Source: an uncultured Holophagaceae bacterium (GTDB lineage: Bacteria; Acidobacteriota; Holophagae; Holophagales; Holophagaceae). From it: DNA of 64,000 bases. Shown one piece after another: positions 24,915 to 33,962 of this stretch. Location of the stretch: positions 1 through 64,000 of the forward strand of contig CAIWKE010000003.1 in the NCBI GenBank assembly GCA_903913215.1, in the 5' to 3' direction. Below the pieces are notes generated by a model. That model did not search any database, was not told where the DNA came from, and was given only the letters and a program-made list of their open reading frames with translations. Numbering within the stretch: position 1 is the first letter of the stretch; each line of letters begins with the position of its first letter. The position numbers were made by a program, and so were the translations under genes.

Positions 24915-25772
24915 ATGCTCTTCAATACTCTGCCCCCGGTTCCTCCAACCGCCCAGGTCCAGGCCGCACCGGCCGAAGCCTTCAGTGCCGCCATGGAGGC
25001 CCTGCTCAAGGCCAAAGACTGGGCGGGACTGGCGGACTGGTTCGAGAGCGCCACCCCTTCCATCCGCGGAAAGCACTACGACGTCTGGCTCCAAAGCCTG
25101 AACCGGAGCCGGCGCTGGGCTCGGTTGGTGGAGGTCTGCGAGGCCCTGCAACCGCAGTTGGAGGCCAAATCCGGTCCCCGATTGGGCATCTACCGTCTCT
25201 ACCGGGCCCAAGGTCTCGGCCAACTGGGCCGCCATGCGGAGGCTGCCTTCGCCTACATGGAGGTGGCCCGCCTGGGCGGCCTGGCTGGCTTCACCAATGC
25301 CTGCTCCGAGGCCCAGATGGGCGAGGACTGGGATGACATGCTGGCCTGGTCCGAAGAGTGGCTCCAGAAATACCCAGGCGACGCCGCAGGCCAGGCCTGG
25401 CTAGGCGACGCCCTGGCCCACCAAGGCAAGCTCGTGGAGGCCGAAGCCTACCTGCGGGCCGCCGTGGAGAAGGATCCCAAGCTGGCCTACGCCTGGAACA
25501 ACCTGGGCCGCTGCCTCAACCAGAAGAAGGCCTGGGCCGAGGCCCGCACCGCCCTCACCCAGTCGCTGGCCCTGGAACCCGCCCAGGTCGAGCCCTTGAT
25601 GAGCCGGGGCAAGGCCCAGTTTGAGTTGGGGCAATACGCAGAAAGCCGGGACGACTTCCGCGCTGCTCTGGCGTTGCGGCCTGGCGACCCGGTGTTGCGG
25701 GAGAATCTGCGCCAGGCGGAGCGGTACCTGCTGACCCAAAAGCCCCGCAAGTCAGGCGCAGCCAAGCCCTAG
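24915..25772 (+). CDS. Tetratricopeptide-repeat protein
   Basis: This 285-aa protein consists of helical repeats. The C-terminal half has at least three good TPR units (QAWLGDALAHQGKLVEAEAYL, AWNNLGRCLNQKKAWAEART, PLMSRGKAQFELGQYAESRD), each followed by a Pro-containing turn (KDPKLAY, EPAQVEP, RPGDPVL). The N-terminal half is more divergent helical repeats. No signal peptide or catalytic domain is present, so a scaffold role for protein interaction in the cytoplasm is likely. It is convergent with the thioredoxin-like gene, 7 nt away. Confidence 0.85.
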   Translation: MLFNTLPPVPPTAQVQAAPAEAFSAAMEALLKAKDWAGLADWFESATPSIRGKHYDVWLQSLNRSRRWARLVEVCEALQPQLEAKSGPRLGIYRLYRAQGLGQLGRHAEAAFAYMEVARLGGLAGFTNACSEAQMGEDWDDMLAWSEEWLQKYPGDAAGQAWLGDALAHQGKLVEAEAYLRAAVEKDPKLAYAWNNLGRCLNQKKAWAEARTALTQSLALEPAQVEPLMSRGKAQFELGQYAESRDDFRAALALRPGDPVLRENLRQAERYLLTQKPRKSGAAKP

Positions 25773-25779
25773 CCCAGGA

Positions 25780-26334
25780 CTACTTCCAGGGCTGCTCCAC
25801 CAGCAGAGCCTCGATCACCTGCTCTACGTAGTCGGGCTTCAGGCCGATGGCCCGCAAAGTGCCGCTGCGGTCGATGACGGCGTAGGTGGGCCACCACTGG
25901 ACGTTCCAGGCACTGGTGCTGGCCTTGGCGACACGGGCGGTGGGATAGGCCAGGCCCGTGGCCTTGGTGACCTCGGCCATCTTCTCCTCGCCGCGCCCGC
26001 TGCCGCAGGCGCCAAAGAGCACCACGCCCCGGTCGGCGTACTTTTTCGCCAGCACATTGTTGTGCGGCACCGAGGCTCGACAAGGACCGCACCAGGTGGC
26101 CCAGAAGTCCACCACCACGATCTTGCCCCGCATGGCCGCAGGTGACACCTCGCCATTGAGCCAGCCATCCAGGTCCAGCTTCGGCGCGGCCTTGCCCAGC
26201 ATGGGGGCGTGGGCGGCCCAGCCGCTTGCCAGCCAGTGCCCCTCCTTGGCCAGGGCCGCCACCTTGGGGTTCTCGGCAGCCAGGGCCAGGGTGGGGACCA
26301 ACAGGCCCGTGAGGAGCAGAGAGCAGAGGCGCAT
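25780..26334 (-). CDS. TlpA-type periplasmic thioredoxin
   Basis: This 184-aa protein has a signal peptide (MRLCSLLLTGLLVPTLALA) and a thioredoxin fold with IVVVDFWATWCGPCRASVP (active-site WCGPC) and the cis-proline region WWPTYAVIDRSG. TlpA/ResA-like proteins reduce disulfides in cytochrome c maturation or other envelope proteins. The insertion around FGACGSGRGEEKMAE carries another cysteine. GGAG lies 5 nt before ATG 26334, and the upstream extension in the track is not coding. It is divergent from the aldolase gene. Confidence 0.88.
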   Translation of the reverse strand: MRLCSLLLTGLLVPTLALAAENPKVAALAKEGHWLASGWAAHAPMLGKAAPKLDLDGWLNGEVSPAAMRGKIVVVDFWATWCGPCRASVPHNNVLAKKYADRGVVLFGACGSGRGEEKMAEVTKATGLAYPTARVAKASTSAWNVQWWPTYAVIDRSGTLRAIGLKPDYVEQVIEALLVEQPWK

Positions 26335-26401
26335 GGGGACTCCAGGAATGGCCCAGCATAGACCCGGGGCAGCCCCACGGGCCATGTTCTACACTGGTGC
26401 C

Positions 26402-27049
26402 ATGTCCGATCCCCTCCTCCAAAGCCTCCTCGATGCCTGCCGTCAGCTCCACGCGGGGGGCCTGCTGGCGGCCTCCGATGGCAACCTCTCCCTGCGCCTG
26501 CCCAACGGCCTCATCGCCATGACGCCCAGTGGGGTGCCCAAGGCCAAGGTGCGGCTGGAGGACCTGGCCTACCTGAACCTGGAGGGCGAGATCCTCTCGG
26601 GCCGCCCCAGCAGCGAGCGGGCCATGCATCTGGCGGTGTACCGCGCCGTGCCTGAGGCCAAGGCCATCGTCCACGCCCATCCCCCCACGGCCATCGCCTG
26701 GTCCCTGGCTCGGCCGGAGCTGGCGGAACTGCCCGCCGATGGCCTGCCCGAGGTGATTCTGGCCGCAGGCCGCATCCCCATCGTGCCCATGGCCCTGCCC
26801 GGTACAGACGCCATGGGGGCGAACCTCCTGCCCTTCCTGCCCGCCCACCGCCTCCTGATCCTGGCTCGGCACGGCGGCCTGTGCTGGGGCACGCACCTAG
26901 AGGAAGCCGTAGGTGGCATGGAGCGCCTGGAACAAGTGGCCACCATCCTCTGGAAAGCCGAGACCCTCGGCGGCGCCAAGCCCATGGCCACAGCCGACCT
27001 CCAGGAACTTCGAGCTCTTCGCGCCAGGCTGGGGCCGAAGGTCATCTGA
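26402..27049 (+). CDS. Class II aldolase, probably 5-deoxyribulose- or methylthioribulose-phosphate aldolase
   Basis: This 215-aa protein belongs to the class II aldolase/adducin family (fuculose-phosphate aldolase type). It has SDGNLSLRLPNGLIAMTPSG, the catalytic-acid region SSERAMHLAVYRA, the zinc ligands IVHAHPPTAIA and a third histidine in ARHGGLCWG. MtnB dehydratases share this fold. The following gene is mtnA, and I see no mtnC, mtnD or mtnK. An aldolase cleaving the MtnA product to DHAP and an aldehyde (the 'DHAP shunt') is therefore the more likely role than dehydration. The stop codon TGA is followed directly by an ATG of the mtnA frame, indicating coupled translation. Confidence 0.75.
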   Translation: MSDPLLQSLLDACRQLHAGGLLAASDGNLSLRLPNGLIAMTPSGVPKAKVRLEDLAYLNLEGEILSGRPSSERAMHLAVYRAVPEAKAIVHAHPPTAIAWSLARPELAELPADGLPEVILAAGRIPIVPMALPGTDAMGANLLPFLPAHRLLILARHGGLCWGTHLEEAVGGMERLEQVATILWKAETLGGAKPMATADLQELRALRARLGPKVI

Positions 27050-27067
27050 ATGGGGTTAGCATTTCCC

Positions 27068-28063
27068 ATGGACGCCTTCGAATCCCTTGGTCTGAAACAC
27101 GACGGCCGCAAGCTTTGGGTGCTGGACCAGACGCAGCTGCCAGATGCGGAGGTCTGGCTGGACGGCAGCACGCCGGAGGCCATGATCGCCCTCATCCAGC
27201 GGCTGGCAGTGCGGGGAGCGCCGCTCATCGGCGTGGCGGCGGCGGCCTGCCTGGCCACCTACGCGCACCGGGGCGCCACGGCTGCGGAGTATGCCACTGC
27301 CTGTGCGGCCCTGCGGGCGGCGCGGCCCACCGCCGTGAACCTCATGTGGGCCATGGACCGCATGAAGGGCACCCCTAATCCCGTGGCCGAAGCCCAGGCC
27401 ATCTTCGCCGAGGACGTGCGCCTCTGTGAAGGCATGGCCGAGCACGGCGCGGCCCTCATCCAGGACGGCGAAGGCCTGCTCACCCACTGCAACACCGGGG
27501 GCTTGGCCACGGCAGGCATCGGCACGGCTCTGGGGGTCATCCGGCGGGCCCACGAACAGGGGAAGCACATCCACGTCTATGCGGACGAGACCCGGCCCCT
27601 GCTGCAAGGGGGCCGCCTCACAGCCTGGGAGCTGCAGCGCCTGGGCATTCCGGCCACGCTCATCACCGACAGCATGGCGGCCCTTCTGCTGCGGGACGGC
27701 AAGGTGCAGCGGGTGCTGGTGGGCTCGGATCGCGTGGCCGCCAACGGCGACTTCGCCAACAAGGTGGGCACCTACGGGCTGGCTGTCCAGGCGAAGCACC
27801 ACGGCGTGCCCTTCCATCCCGTAGCGCCCTTTTCCACGGTGGATCTGGCCTGCCCCAGCGGCGCCACCATCCCCATCGAGCTTCGCGATCCCGCCGAGGT
27901 ACGGGGCTATGGCGCCTGGCGCTGGGCCCCCGCAGACATGCCCGCCTGGAATCCCAGCTTCGATGTCACACCCGTGAACCTGGTCACCAGCCTGGTGCTG
28001 GACCGGGGCGTCTACAGCCAAGGACAGCTGGGTTCAGGTGTGCTGGGTCGGGTCTGCGGCTGA
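27068..28063 (+). CDS. mtnA: S-methyl-5-thioribose-1-phosphate isomerase
   Basis: MtnA converts methylthioribose-1-phosphate (or 5-deoxyribose-1-phosphate) to the ribulose form. The protein of about 331 aa shows [51 protein letters not shown]-like ([16 protein letters not shown] with the catalytic cysteine), [20 protein letters not shown] and [20 protein letters not shown]. The last also holds the catalytic aspartate. Start choice is between ATG 27050, directly after the aldolase stop, and ATG 27068, where family similarity starts. Its last 30 nt overlap the end of the convergent hybrid kinase gene, which is unusual for two real genes. Confidence 0.93.
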   Translation: MDAFESLGLKHDGRKLWVLDQTQLPDAEVWLDGSTPEAMIALIQRLAVRGAPLIGVAAAACLATYAHRGATAAEYATACAALRAARPTAVNLMWAMDRMKGTPNPVAEAQAIFAEDVRLCEGMAEHGAALIQDGEGLLTHCNTGGLATAGIGTALGVIRRAHEQGKHIHVYADETRPLLQGGRLTAWELQRLGIPATLITDSMAALLLRDGKVQRVLVGSDRVAANGDFANKVGTYGLAVQAKHHGVPFHPVAPFSTVDLACPSGATIPIELRDPAEVRGYGAWRWAPADMPAWNPSFDVTPVNLVTSLVLDRGVYSQGQLGSGVLGRVCG

Positions 28064-30367
28064 GCCGGACCACAGGTCGATCTTCTCGCGCAGGGCCTTG
28101 GTGGTGTAGGGCTTGCTAAGGAAGTCGTCCATGCCCGAAGCCTGGCATTTTGCCACGTCCTCGCTGGTGGCGTTGGCCGTGAGGGCCAGGATGGGCAGGC
28201 GGGGCAGGCCCCACTCCAGTTCCCGCTGCCGGATACGGCGGGTGGCTTCGTAGCCATCCAGCTCGGGCATCATGCAGTCCATGAGAACCAAGTCATAGTG
28301 TCCCTTGGTCACAGCCTGGACAGCTTCCAGTCCGTTGCTGGCCAGCACGAAGGTGCAGCCCAGCTTCGTGAGGAGGGCCCCGGCCAGCTTCTGGTTCACG
28401 GGGTTGTCTTCGGCCAGGAGGATGTGGATGCGGCGGGCAGGGCTGGCCAGCTGCGCCGCAGGTGACTCGATCGGACTTGGCTTGGCGAGCGGCGCCGCCG
28501 TGGGTTGGAACTCGGCCTCCAGGAAGAACTCAGAGCCCTTCCCGGCCAGGCTCTCCACACCGATCTGGCCGCCCATCAGTTCCACCAGCCCCCGACTGAT
28601 GGCCAGGCCCAGGCCCGTCCCCCCATAGCGGCGGGTGATGGTGCCATCCGCCTGGACGAAGGGGCTGAAGAGCTTGGACCGATCCTCCGCGGTGATGCCG
28701 ATACCGGAATCCTTCACGGCGAGGCGCAGCCGGGCACCCAGGATGCGGGTGGCGGAGATGGCCACCGTGCCCGACTCCGTGAACTTGATGGCATTGCTGA
28801 TGAAATTGGACAGCACTTGGCGCAGTCTGCCGGGGTCACCCAACACCCAGGGTGGCAGCTCCGGGTCCAGCCAGGTCTCCAGCTGGAGCCCCTTCTTGCG
28901 GCAGTTCTCGGCGTAGAGGGCCGCCAGGTCCGCCACCAGGGCCCCCGGATCGAAGGGCACGCTCTCCAACTGCATCTTCTCCGCCTCGATCTTCGAGAAG
29001 TCCAGGATCTCGTCGATGATGGCCAGCAGGTGGCGCCCGGAGCCGAGCACCGTCTGCACGTACTCGTCCTGCTCGGGGGTGAGCGGGGTGTGGAGCAACA
29101 GCTCGGACATGCCCAGCACCCCGTTCATGGGGGTGCGGATCTCATGGCTCATGGTGGCGAGGAAACTGGACTTGGCGGCATTGGCAGCCTCGGCGGCCTG
29201 CTTCAGCTCCAGGGTCTGGGTCATGTCGGCCTCCCGCTGGCGGATGGCCCGCAGCAGCACCGCCATGGCCGCCAGAATGAAGAGCAGGCTGCAGATGGCC
29301 ACGCCCACGATGAGCTGGGCCAGGTGCCGCCAGTTGGCCAGGAAGAAGCCTTCGGTGAGGGTGATGTTCACAATGAGGGGGAAGCGCTCCACCACCCGGG
29401 CGGCGCCGAGCCGGGCCACGGCGTGGCCGTCCACCATGCGTTTATCATTGCTATAGGTCGTGCCTTCCTTCCGGCCCTGGATCCCCACCGTGGTATAGAC
29501 GGTTCCCACGAGGTTCTTCTGCCCGATCTGCTCCTCCACCCGGGGCCACCGGGTCAGCAGTGTGAAGTCATCCCGATAGAGCGTGATGGAGGTGCCCTCG
29601 CCCAGGTTCGAACCGAAGCGCTGGTAGAAGTCGGTGAAAACGTCCACGGAGAAGCCCACCAGCACTAGGCCCAGGAACTGGCCCTGCCGGTTCTGAAGGC
29701 GGTGGCTGATGTAGAAGACCCATTTCCCGTTCCCCTTGTTCCGCACGGGCACGCTGATGAACTGGCCCAGGTTGGGGTCCTTCAGGCGAGCCTGGAAGTA
29801 GTCGCGATCCCCCAGGTTGATGGCCGGGGCTGGATAGCTGCGGGTGAAGTTGATGACGTCCCCGTTGTCCGCCACGATGGTCGCCACGTCCACCTGGGGC
29901 ATGCCGGCCGTGCGCTCCCGGAGCATGTGGAAGCTATCCTCGCCGCTGAAGCGTCGCCGCAGGTCTGCGGGTGTCTCCACCTGGGCCGCCTCCACCCGCT
30001 CGGCAATACCATCCAGGGCCAGGTGGGCCGTGGCCATGTTTTGGAAGGCGTGCTCCGCCAGAACCAAGGAGTGGCTACTCATCTGCTTCCGCCAGAGCTC
30101 CACCTCCCGCCGGCGCAGCAGCAGGATGGAGCCCACGGTGGCCACCACCACCAGGACGATGAGAAGTCCCCCCAGACCGAAGGCCAGCTGGCTGGTGCGG
30201 AGCCGGGGCAGCGGCTGGGGAGGGGCTGGGGGCTGGGTCACGGGGTGGGCAATCTTGGCCAGTTCACCCTTTTTGTATCGGTCAACCCGCACCTGCCATG
30301 AATCAAGGACAACTTTCGCCCCTTTCAATCTGTGACCTTTGCCGCAATGAGGAATCTTGCCCCCCAA
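28034..30367 (-). CDS. Hybrid sensor histidine kinase/response regulator with Cache-type sensor
   Basis: This protein of up to 777 aa has a membrane segment at about 60-84 and a large periplasmic Cache-like domain ([46 protein letters not shown]). A second membrane segment ([21 protein letters not shown]) follows. The HisKA box is [20 protein letters not shown]. HATPase motifs are [19 protein letters not shown] and [12 protein letters not shown]-terminal receiver has [13 protein letters not shown] and [18 protein letters not shown]. Cache domains usually bind small organic acids or amino acids. The track start is a TTG without ribosome binding site, so the true start may be 25-50 residues later. 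It overlaps the mtnA 3' end by 30 nt. No separate output protein is adjacent. Confidence 0.9.
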   Translation of the reverse strand: MGGKIPHCGKGHRLKGAKVVLDSWQVRVDRYKKGELAKIAHPVTQPPAPPQPLPRLRTSQLAFGLGGLLIVLVVVATVGSILLLRRREVELWRKQMSSHSLVLAEHAFQNMATAHLALDGIAERVEAAQVETPADLRRRFSGEDSFHMLRERTAGMPQVDVATIVADNGDVINFTRSYPAPAINLGDRDYFQARLKDPNLGQFISVPVRNKGNGKWVFYISHRLQNRQGQFLGLVLVGFSVDVFTDFYQRFGSNLGEGTSITLYRDDFTLLTRWPRVEEQIGQKNLVGTVYTTVGIQGRKEGTTYSNDKRMVDGHAVARLGAARVVERFPLIVNITLTEGFFLANWRHLAQLIVGVAICSLLFILAAMAVLLRAIRQREADMTQTLELKQAAEAANAAKSSFLATMSHEIRTPMNGVLGMSELLLHTPLTPEQDEYVQTVLGSGRHLLAIIDEILDFSKIEAEKMQLESVPFDPGALVADLAALYAENCRKKGLQLETWLDPELPPWVLGDPGRLRQVLSNFISNAIKFTESGTVAISATRILGARLRLAVKDSGIGITAEDRSKLFSPFVQADGTITRRYGGTGLGLAISRGLVELMGGQIGVESLAGKGSEFFLEAEFQPTAAPLAKPSPIESPAAQLASPARRIHILLAEDNPVNQKLAGALLTKLGCTFVLASNGLEAVQAVTKGHYDLVLMDCMMPELDGYEATRRIRQRELEWGLPRLPILALTANATSEDVAKCQASGMDDFLSKPYTTKALREKIDLWSGSAADPTQHT

Positions 30368-30427
30368 GGCGCTTTTCTTGTAATGTGACGCAAAGCTCCA
30401 TTTTCAATTTTGTAATTCACCCGGGAT

Positions 30428-30459
30428 AGACCTGTCCACCCATCAGGCGGGACAGGTCT
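30428..30459 (+). promoter_or_regulatory. Leader hairpin upstream of DUF485-actP
   Basis: AGACCTGTCC and GGACAGGTCT form a perfect 10-bp stem with a 12-nt loop in the leader of the DUF485 gene, ending 10 nt before the AGGAGGGG ribosome binding site. There is no T-run, so it is more likely an mRNA leader structure or protein-binding site than a terminator. Confidence 0.4.
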
Positions 30460-30485
30460 CTACACCTACAGGAGGGGACCCTGCC

Positions 30486-30806
30486 ATGAGCAGTGAGATG
30501 TACGAGCACATGCGCTCCAATCCCAAGTTCCAGGAGCTGGTCTCCAAACGGAGCCGCTTCGCCTGGACCTTGGCCTTCATCGTCCTGACGATGTTCTACG
30601 GCTTCGTCCTGGTGGTGGCCTTCAAGCCCGCCCTCCTGGGCCAGCCCATCCATCAAGGCTCCATGGTGACCATCGGAGTCGTGGTGGAGCTGTTCATGTT
30701 CATCTTCTTCTGGGTGCTCACCGGCGTGTACGTCTACCGCGCCAATGGGGAATTCGATTCCCTGACCCAGGAGCTCATCAAGGATGCCTGGAAGGAGAAC
30801 AAGTGA
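30486..30806 (+). CDS. DUF485 inner-membrane protein (YjcH-like)
   Basis: This 106-aa protein has two membrane helices ([22 protein letters not shown] and [32 protein letters not shown]). The YRANGEFD ending matches the DUF485 family, almost always encoded just before the acetate permease ActP, as here. It is thought to be an accessory subunit. AGGAGGGG precedes the ATG. Its stop TGA overlaps the actP ATG (TGATG), so translation is coupled. Confidence 0.93.
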   Translation: MSSEMYEHMRSNPKFQELVSKRSRFAWTLAFIVLTMFYGFVLVVAFKPALLGQPIHQGSMVTIGVVVELFMFIFFWVLTGVYVYRANGEFDSLTQELIKDAWKENK

Positions 30807-32488
30807 TGGGCCGTCTGAAGCGCATCGGCACCACCCTGGGCCTCTTTGCCCTCACGACCATGGCGACCCTGGCCCACGCGGGCCCACCCCTGGGCGGGAC
30901 CATGGAGAAGCAGCCCATCAACGTGCCAGCCATTGTCATGTTCTGCCTCTTCGTGTGCCTCACCATGGGCATCACCTACTGGGCGTCCAGGCGCACCAAG
31001 TCCACCTCCGACTTCTACACGGCGGGCGGCGGCATCACGGGCTTCCAGAACGGTCTGGCCATCGCGGGCGACTACATGTCCGCGGCCACCCTCCTGGGGC
31101 TCAGCGCCATGGTCTACGGCCAGGGCTATGACGGCTACATCTACATGCTGGCCTTCTTCGCCGGCTGGCCCATCATCCTGTTCCTCATGGCTGAGCGCCT
31201 GCGGAACCTGGGCCGCTTCACCTTCTCGGACATCACCGCCTACCGCCTGGACCAGGGCAAGGTCCGCACCATGGCGGCCATCTCCTCGCTGACCGTGGTC
31301 TGCTTCTACCTGCTGGCCCAGATGGTGGGCGCCGGCCAGCTCATCAAGTTGCTCTTCGGCCTGGAATACAAGGTTGCCATATTCGCCGTGGGCATCCTCA
31401 TGATGGTCTACGTCATCTTCGGCGGCATGGTCGCCACCACCTGGGTGCAGATCATCAAGGCCTGCATGCTCCTGGTGGGCGGCACCCTGGTGGCCATCCT
31501 GGCCATGAGCCGCTTCGGCTTCTCCTACACCAATGTGGTGGCGCAGGCCCAGGCCGTTCACAAGCTCGGCCCCAAGCTCATGTATCCCGGCAGCCTCCTG
31601 GCGGATCCTGTCACGGCCATCTCCCTGGGCCTGGGCCTCATGTTCGGCACCGCCGGCCTGCCCCACATCCTTATGCGGTTCTTCACCGTCACCAACGCCA
31701 AGGAAGCCCGCAAGTCCGTGCTCTACGCCTCGGGCTTCGTGTCCTACTTCTTCAACGTCATCTTCCTGCTGGGCCTCACGGGCATCATCATCGTGGGCCA
31801 GAACAGTGAATTCTTTGTGGGCGGCAACATCAAGGGCGCCCTCATCGGCGGCGGCAACATGGTGGCCATGCATCTGGCCAAGGCCGTGGGCGGCAACCTC
31901 CTCCTGGGCTTCCTCGCCGCAGTGGCCTTTGCCACCATCCTGGCCGTGGTCTCGGGACTGGCCTTGGCTGGTGCCTCCGCCATCTCCCATGACCTCTATG
32001 CCCGCGTCATCATGAAGGGCAAGGCTTCGGAGACCACCGAGATCAAGGTCTCCAAGGTGGCCACCATCTGCCTGGGCTTCATCGCCATCGTCCTGGGCAT
32101 CCTCTTCGAGAAGCAGAACATCGCCTTCATGGTGGGCCTCGCCTTCGGGGTGGCCGCCGCGGCGAACTTCCCGGTGCTCATCCTCTCCATGTATTGGAAG
32201 GGCCTCACCACCCGCGGCGCCCTCTGGGGCGGCTACGGTGGTCTGGTGTCCGCCTTCCTCTTCGTGCTCTTCTCCAAGTCCGTGTGGGTGGATGTGATCC
32301 ACTTCAAGGCCGCCCTCTTCCCCTACACCCAGCCCGCCCTCTTCGCCATGCCCATCGCCTTCGGGCTGGCCTTCATCTTCTCCAAGCTGGACGGCAGCGA
32401 GCGCGCCAAACTGGAGATCGAAGCCTTCGAGGACCAGTACGTGCGGGGCCAGACCGGCTTTGGGGCGGAGACAGCCTCCAAGCACTAG
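30806..32488 (+). CDS. actP: Cation/acetate symporter
   Basis: ActP is a sodium/solute symporter-family permease for acetate and other short monocarboxylates. The 560-aa protein begins with a signal-like segment ([15 protein letters not shown]). It shows [55 protein letters not shown] and [24 protein letters not shown], all typical of the family, over about 13 membrane segments. It forms an operon with the DUF485 gene and has its own strong terminator. In this organism it could recover acetate, or related acids produced through the phosphotransacylase/kinase routes encoded nearby. Confidence 0.95.
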   Translation: MGRLKRIGTTLGLFALTTMATLAHAGPPLGGTMEKQPINVPAIVMFCLFVCLTMGITYWASRRTKSTSDFYTAGGGITGFQNGLAIAGDYMSAATLLGLSAMVYGQGYDGYIYMLAFFAGWPIILFLMAERLRNLGRFTFSDITAYRLDQGKVRTMAAISSLTVVCFYLLAQMVGAGQLIKLLFGLEYKVAIFAVGILMMVYVIFGGMVATTWVQIIKACMLLVGGTLVAILAMSRFGFSYTNVVAQAQAVHKLGPKLMYPGSLLADPVTAISLGLGLMFGTAGLPHILMRFFTVTNAKEARKSVLYASGFVSYFFNVIFLLGLTGIIIVGQNSEFFVGGNIKGALIGGGNMVAMHLAKAVGGNLLLGFLAAVAFATILAVVSGLALAGASAISHDLYARVIMKGKASETTEIKVSKVATICLGFIAIVLGILFEKQNIAFMVGLAFGVAAAANFPVLILSMYWKGLTTRGALWGGYGGLVSAFLFVLFSKSVWVDVIHFKAALFPYTQPALFAMPIAFGLAFIFSKLDGSERAKLEIEAFEDQYVRGQTGFGAETASKH

Positions 32489-32502
32489 GATTCGCGCAGC
32501 AT

Positions 32503-32539
32503 AGAAAAAGGACGGGGGAAAGCGCCCCGTCCTTTTTCT
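32503..32539. terminator. Intrinsic terminator after actP
   Basis: AGAAAAAGGACGGGG and CCCCGTCCTTTTTCT form a perfect 15-bp stem with a 7-nt loop, with A/T-tracts built into the stem so it can work in both directions. Essentially the same AAAAGGACGGG stem recurs at 63920-63960. Confidence 0.85.
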
Positions 32540-32571
32540 GTGCCAGAAACAAAATAAATGAGCCAGGTGAA

Positions 32572-33123
32572 TCACCCCAGCGCGATGGACAACTTGCCGC
32601 CCAATAGCGCCATTAGAGCGCCCCATTCGATGGGAGCACTATCCAGGTAATGCCCACCCTCTAGCCGCAGGAGCATCGCCACTTGTTCTGAGGGATCAAC
32701 GATCAGATATTCAGGGATACCAGCTGCTGCATAAGCCCAACGCTTCTTCATGTTGTCTCGGCTGGCAGTCGAAGGGCTCAGGATCTCCACGATCAAGTCA
32801 GGGGCGCCGACGATCCCGTGTAAGGCAACCTTCGCGGGATCGCACACGATCAAGAGGTCGGGCTGGTAGACGCTCTGCTGGTCCGGAAGGTAAAGGTCGA
32901 TGGGCGCCGCGAACACTTCACAATCCCCACTTCCCGCCCTTCGCTTTCCTTCCTCCAGAGCGTGAAAAATGGCAGCGTGAAGCCGGGAACTCACCCGCTG
33001 ATGCTCCACGGAAGGCCCAGGTGTCATGTCATATGCCACACCGTTGATCAGCTCCCAGCGCCCCTCCCAGGTCTTCCATTCCTCGACGGTATGGCCGTGG
33101 CTTTTCAGTTGCGGCAAGTTCAT
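32572..33123 (-). CDS. Uma2-family (DUF820) PD-(D/E)XK nuclease-like protein
   Basis: This 183-aa protein matches the Uma2/DUF820 family of restriction-endonuclease-like folds. It shows TVEEWKTWEGRWELINGVAYDMTPGPSVEHQRVS at the N-terminus and the core QPDLLIVCDPAK...GAPDLIVEILSPSTASRDNMKK with the PD...(E)...K-type residues. AAAGIPEYLIVDP follows. The family is widespread in cyanobacteria and others, and its biological role is unclear. ATG 33123 was chosen over the track start (33168) because GGGAGGGG precedes it and family similarity begins there. It is a stand-alone gene. Its GC content appears lower than that of its neighbours, hinting at acquisition by transfer. Confidence 0.85.
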   Translation of the reverse strand: MNLPQLKSHGHTVEEWKTWEGRWELINGVAYDMTPGPSVEHQRVSSRLHAAIFHALEEGKRRAGSGDCEVFAAPIDLYLPDQQSVYQPDLLIVCDPAKVALHGIVGAPDLIVEILSPSTASRDNMKKRWAYAAAGIPEYLIVDPSEQVAMLLRLEGGHYLDSAPIEWGALMALLGGKLSIALG

Positions 33124-33255
33124 AGGCCACCCCTCCCTGCCCAGTTTACCCCCAATCGATTCGACCATCTCTGAAGCTCGGAAGGGCCTGCGCTAGCCGA
33201 AACCGAAAAGGGGAGGCGTCCCTGGTAAGCCAGCTCACCCGATTTCGTTATGAAC

Positions 33256-33954
33256 CTAAAAATGCGCGTGTCCTGGCTTGGCGCTGAGACTCGCGGTGGC
33301 CTGATCGGGGTCGCCCACGCGGCGGAGGCTGGCGAGGGTGTCCACACCGGCTTCCTTCAGGAGGGGCAGGAGGCGCTGGAAGAGCTGGGCCGTGACGAAG
33401 GCGTCACCCAGGGCGGTGTGGGCCGTTTCCACGGGGATGTCGAAGGCCGCAGCCAGGTCGAAGAGGCTCAGGTGGGCCGTCTCCAGGGCGAAGGTCGGGT
33501 GCTCGCTGCCCCGGTGGCGGAGCCAGCCGTACAGGGCCAGGGTGTCCACCGCGGGCTGGCGGAAGGCTCCCACCTTCAGGCGCCGGGCGTCCCGGTTGAG
33601 GAACCCCAGGTCGATGGCCAGGCAGTGGCCCAGCAGCACCGTGTTCGCCGAATAGGCCTTGAAGGCCGTCAACACGGTGGCGATGGGGGGACTGGCTTCC
33701 AGCTGCTCGGGCGTGATGCCATGAATGACCACGGTACGGCCGTCCAGCGTGGCGCTGGGCTTCACCAGTTCCTGGAAGGCCCCGCCCAGCTCGATGCGGC
33801 CCCCCTGCATGTGGAGGGCGCCCAGGGACACGATGTCATCCCGTCGCTCGTCGAGGCCCGTCAGCTCCGTGTCCAGCACCGTGAAGCGGAGGGCGCCCAG
33901 GGCCTGGGTGCCGCCCCCGCCCCGCCGCTCCTGCCACCACATCGCCAGACCCAT
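33256..33954 (-). CDS. DEDDh 3'-5' exonuclease (DnaQ-like)
   Basis: This 232-aa exonuclease has the DEDDh motifs in order: FTVLDTELTGLD (Asp, Glu), LLGHCLAIDLGFLNRD (Asp) and ETAHTALGDAFVTAQLF (His, Asp). It lacks extra DNA polymerase III or UvrC domains. It follows the cNMP-CBS-DUF294 gene with a gap of 8 nt, an association I know from other bacteria where an epsilon-like exonuclease accompanies DUF294 nucleotidyltransferases. The shared role is not established, and processing of RNA or nucleotides is a guess. Confidence 0.88.
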   Translation of the reverse strand: MGLAMWWQERRGGGGTQALGALRFTVLDTELTGLDERRDDIVSLGALHMQGGRIELGGAFQELVKPSATLDGRTVVIHGITPEQLEASPPIATVLTAFKAYSANTVLLGHCLAIDLGFLNRDARRLKVGAFRQPAVDTLALYGWLRHRGSEHPTFALETAHLSLFDLAAAFDIPVETAHTALGDAFVTAQLFQRLLPLLKEAGVDTLASLRRVGDPDQATASLSAKPGHAHF

Positions 33955-33962
33955 GCGCTGCC

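Noticed and set aside
30734-32626. 630-aa minus-strand frame
   Set aside because: Shadow of actP, rich in His/Glu/Gly with no domain.
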